Shown here: positions 62,241 through 64,000 of the stretch, piece after piece | How positions within the stretch are numbered: position 1 is the first letter of the stretch | Layout: the number at the start of each line of letters is the position of its first letter | NCBI GenBank assembly: GCA_031771865.1 | Contig: JASISA010000040.1 | Coordinates: 124,001 to 188,000, forward strand | Direction of reading: 5' to 3' | Length of the DNA stretch: 64,000 nt | DNA from: Nothophaeocryptopus gaeumannii | Lineage: Eukaryota; Ascomycota; Dothideomycetes; Mycosphaerellales; Mycosphaerellaceae | Translations under genes and position numbers: made by a program | Notes under the pieces: model-generated | Told to the model about the DNA's origin: nothing | Seen by the model: the letters and a program-made list of their open reading frames with translations, nothing else | Databases searched by the model: none

Positions 62241-63401
62241 ATGGGTCTCAAGGGTGTCCACTTCGGCGGCGGCAACATTGGCCGTGGCTTCGTCGCTGAG
62301 TTCTTGCACAACTCAGGCTATGAGGTCGTCTTCGTCGATGTCATGGACAGCATCATCGAGAAGCTACAGAACGCCCCATCCTACGAAGTCACCGAGATTG
62401 GCCCCGATGGCGAGAAGAAGTTCAAGATCGACAACTACCGTGCCATCAACTCGAAGCACGAGATGGACAAGGTGATCCAGGAGATCGCTACTGCGGACAC
62501 TGTCACATGTGCCGTCGGCCCGAATATCCTCAAGTTCATTGCCGAGCCGATCGCCAAGGGCATCGAGGCCCGAAAGGAGTCCAAGCCACTCGCCGTCATT
62601 GCCTGCGAGAACATGATCGGTGCTACGGATAACCTCCGTGGCTTCATTGAGCAGAAGCTGTCACAGGAGACTAAGGACAACATCGGCTCCAAGGCTCAGT
62701 TCGCCAACTCGGCGATTGACCGGATTGTGCCAATTCAGCCTGAGAACGCCGGCCTGGACGTTCTCATCGAGAAGTTCTATGAGTGGTGCGTCGAGGAGAA
62801 GCCTTTCAAGGGTAGCCCACCACCAATCAAAGGTGTCCACTACGTCGATGACCTCGAGCCATACATCGAGCGCAAGCTCTTCACCGTCAACACCGGCCAC
62901 GCAACTGCTGCCTACTACGGTCACCAGGCCGGCAAGAAGTACATCCATGAGGTTCTCCAGGACAAGAAGCTCCACGACATCGTCCAGGACACTCTCAAGG
63001 AGACTGCTCACCTCATCTGCACCAAGCACACTCACGTCTCCAAGGAGGAGCAGGCCAACTACGTCAAGAAGATTGTCGATCGTATCAGCAACCCGGTGCT
63101 CAAGGACAACGTCGAGCGTGTCGGTCGTGCACCACTCCGCAAGCTCGGCCGCAAGGAGCGCTTCATCGGCCCAGCTGCCCACCTCGCCGAGGCTGGTGAG
63201 AAGTACGACTGCCTGCTTGGTAGCATTGAGCAGGCATTCCGTTTCCAGAACGTCGAGGGCGATGATGAGTCGGTCGAGTTGGCCAAGAAGCTCAAGGAGC
63301 TCGATGCTCCTGCGGCAGTCAAGGAGATCTGCGGTCTGGAGGAGGGCCACCCACTCTTCCCCAAGGTTGTCGAGGTAGTCAAGAAGGTGCAGTCGTCATA
63401 G
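62241..63401 (+). CDS. mannitol-1-phosphate 5-dehydrogenase
   Basis: Single exon, 386 aa, the usual length. NAD-dependent reduction of fructose-6-phosphate to mannitol-1-phosphate, the entry to fungal mannitol synthesis; cytosolic. Seen: MGLKGVHFGGGNIGRGFVAE (Rossmann GxGxxG variant), VVFVDVMDSIIEKL, CAVGPNILKFIAEPI, ACENMIGATDNLRGFI (conserved ENMIG), ANSAIDRIVPIQP, KLFTVNTGHATAAYYGHQAG (active-site Lys and His block), LGRKERFIGPAAHLAE. The start is MGLKG because the preceding open codons lie in the leader intron. Codon use is strongly biased to C-ending codons, as for a highly expressed gene. Confidence 0.95.
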   Translation: MGLKGVHFGGGNIGRGFVAEFLHNSGYEVVFVDVMDSIIEKLQNAPSYEVTEIGPDGEKKFKIDNYRAINSKHEMDKVIQEIATADTVTCAVGPNILKFIAEPIAKGIEARKESKPLAVIACENMIGATDNLRGFIEQKLSQETKDNIGSKAQFANSAIDRIVPIQPENAGLDVLIEKFYEWCVEEKPFKGSPPPIKGVHYVDDLEPYIERKLFTVNTGHATAAYYGHQAGKKYIHEVLQDKKLHDIVQDTLKETAHLICTKHTHVSKEEQANYVKKIVDRISNPVLKDNVERVGRAPLRKLGRKERFIGPAAHLAEAGEKYDCLLGSIEQAFRFQNVEGDDESVELAKKLKELDAPAAVKEICGLEEGHPLFPKVVEVVKKVQSS

Positions 63402-63769
63402 GTCGGTTATTGTTACCCCTTTTTCTCGTGGACTCCGACTCATGGTTTTTTCTAGATAGCACGAAGAAGCCGAACAATTGCGACTACACATGTCTTCCTC
63501 TTCACTTAGAAGCATGACCACGGCCGGCACGCGGTGGTCATAGATAATGCATTAACGAGACACGACGAGCATGCGAAGATACCAAAAGAGAGCGAGCGAG
63601 TTTAGCAGGAGTGAGCGACGTCCATAGCACTGGTTGCGAATGAAACTACGTTGCACTGCTGCACAAGATCTGGTCCAGTCCCAAGGTTCTCGTTTCTCGT
63701 TCTGCTTCCCGAAACGCAATCTTGTCTGTTCCATGATGTTCCATGGGTCGTTCGTCTCAGGCAGGTGCC
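63402..63769. other. intergenic between convergent genes
   Basis: 368 bases holding two 3' UTRs. No gene or element recognised. Confidence 0.35.
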
Positions 63770-63958
63770 CTAGAAATGTCGTTTCCGTAGCAGGAATCCG
63801 AGGCCGCCTTCCTTGGCCGCGTTGCGGATGCCTTCGTCGTCGTGGCAGTGTACGGAGTGGGCTTGTGGTGTGATGACCGGTTGAGCCGACGTCTTTGATG
63901 TGAGATTGTATGCGCGATCGGCGATTCGTCCAGCTCTCCGAAAGCCATCGGCTTTGGC
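63770..63958 (-). CDS. 3' terminal exon of an unidentified gene
   Basis: 62 codons plus stop reading AKADGFRRAGRIADRAYNLT through TPQAHSVHCHDDEGIRNAAK to LLRKRHF. A clean acceptor (TTTGTTTGCAG) borders its start at 63959, so the rest of the gene lies beyond the right edge of the window. The sequence looks like folded protein, but no family is recognised. Confidence 0.45.
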   Translation of the reverse strand, partial: AKADGFRRAGRIADRAYNLTSKTSAQPVITPQAHSVHCHDDEGIRNAAKEGGLGFLLRKRHF

Positions 63959-64000
63959 CTGCAAACAAACAGTGACAACAATGACCGACTCGACCGAATC

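Noticed and set aside
62661..63350. Minus-strand ORF of 229 codons
   Set aside because: Antisense shadow of mannitol-1-phosphate dehydrogenase, produced by strong C-ending codon use.

Overview
The window looks like nuclear DNA of a filamentous ascomycete (Pezizomycotina). Genes lie on both strands at about one per 2 kb. Most have introns of 45-65 nt with GTRNGT donors and YAG (sometimes AAG) acceptors. The set includes fungal Zn2Cys6 regulators, mannitol-1-phosphate dehydrogenase, a PNS1-type transporter and a GPI-anchored Ser-rich protein. A Dothideomycete is a reasonable guess, but that is inference. No tRNA, rRNA, CRISPR array or intact transposon was seen.

Layout. 0-30 kb is mostly housekeeping: RRN3 (3' part only), an Rsc4-like tandem bromodomain protein, a small membrane protein, CUE1-like, an Arg/Ser-rich protein, a gene-poor 2.8 kb stretch, EAF6, a broken CorA-like gene, a methionine-permease-like transporter, a kinase-like gene with an in-frame stop, the catalytic tRNA-guanine transglycosylase, a coiled-coil/zinc-finger-like protein, V-ATPase subunit e and ARV1. 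30-31.3 kb holds a tight same-strand pair, a small ORF and an RpiB-family isomerase. 31.8-44.2 kb is an oxidative, accessory-looking block: FMN alpha-hydroxy-acid oxidase, Zn2Cys6 regulator, FAD monooxygenase, secreted GMC oxidoreductase, a wrecked alpha/beta hydrolase and a MOSC protein, with gene fragments between them. 45.5 kb is RPS17. 46.6-54 kb is a second catabolic block: HAD hydrolase, Zn2Cys6 regulator, class II aldolase/adducin protein and a single-ORF fusion of enoyl-CoA hydratase with acyl-CoA ligase ending in a peroxisomal PTS1-like ARL. 54-64 kb returns to core genes: mitochondrial Hsp70, a GPI-anchored protein, a small gene, PNS1, mannitol-1-phosphate dehydrogenase and the 3' end of an unidentified gene.

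What stands out. First is the peroxisomal hydratase-ligase fusion with its divergent neighbours. Second, several loci carry in-frame stops where the frame stays open on both sides (CorA-like twice, kinase-like, hydrolase, and just after EAF6). All can be explained by C-to-T or G-to-A changes, as in RIP-like decay, while neighbouring genes end normally on TAG, which argues against codon reassignment. Third, some exons are extremely small: a 10-nt exon carrying the DSGG active-site motif of the tRNA-guanine transglycosylase, an 11-nt first exon of VMA9 and an 18-nt last exon of PNS1. Exon coordinates were assigned by eye from splice signals and frame; none was tested against RNA or homologues.
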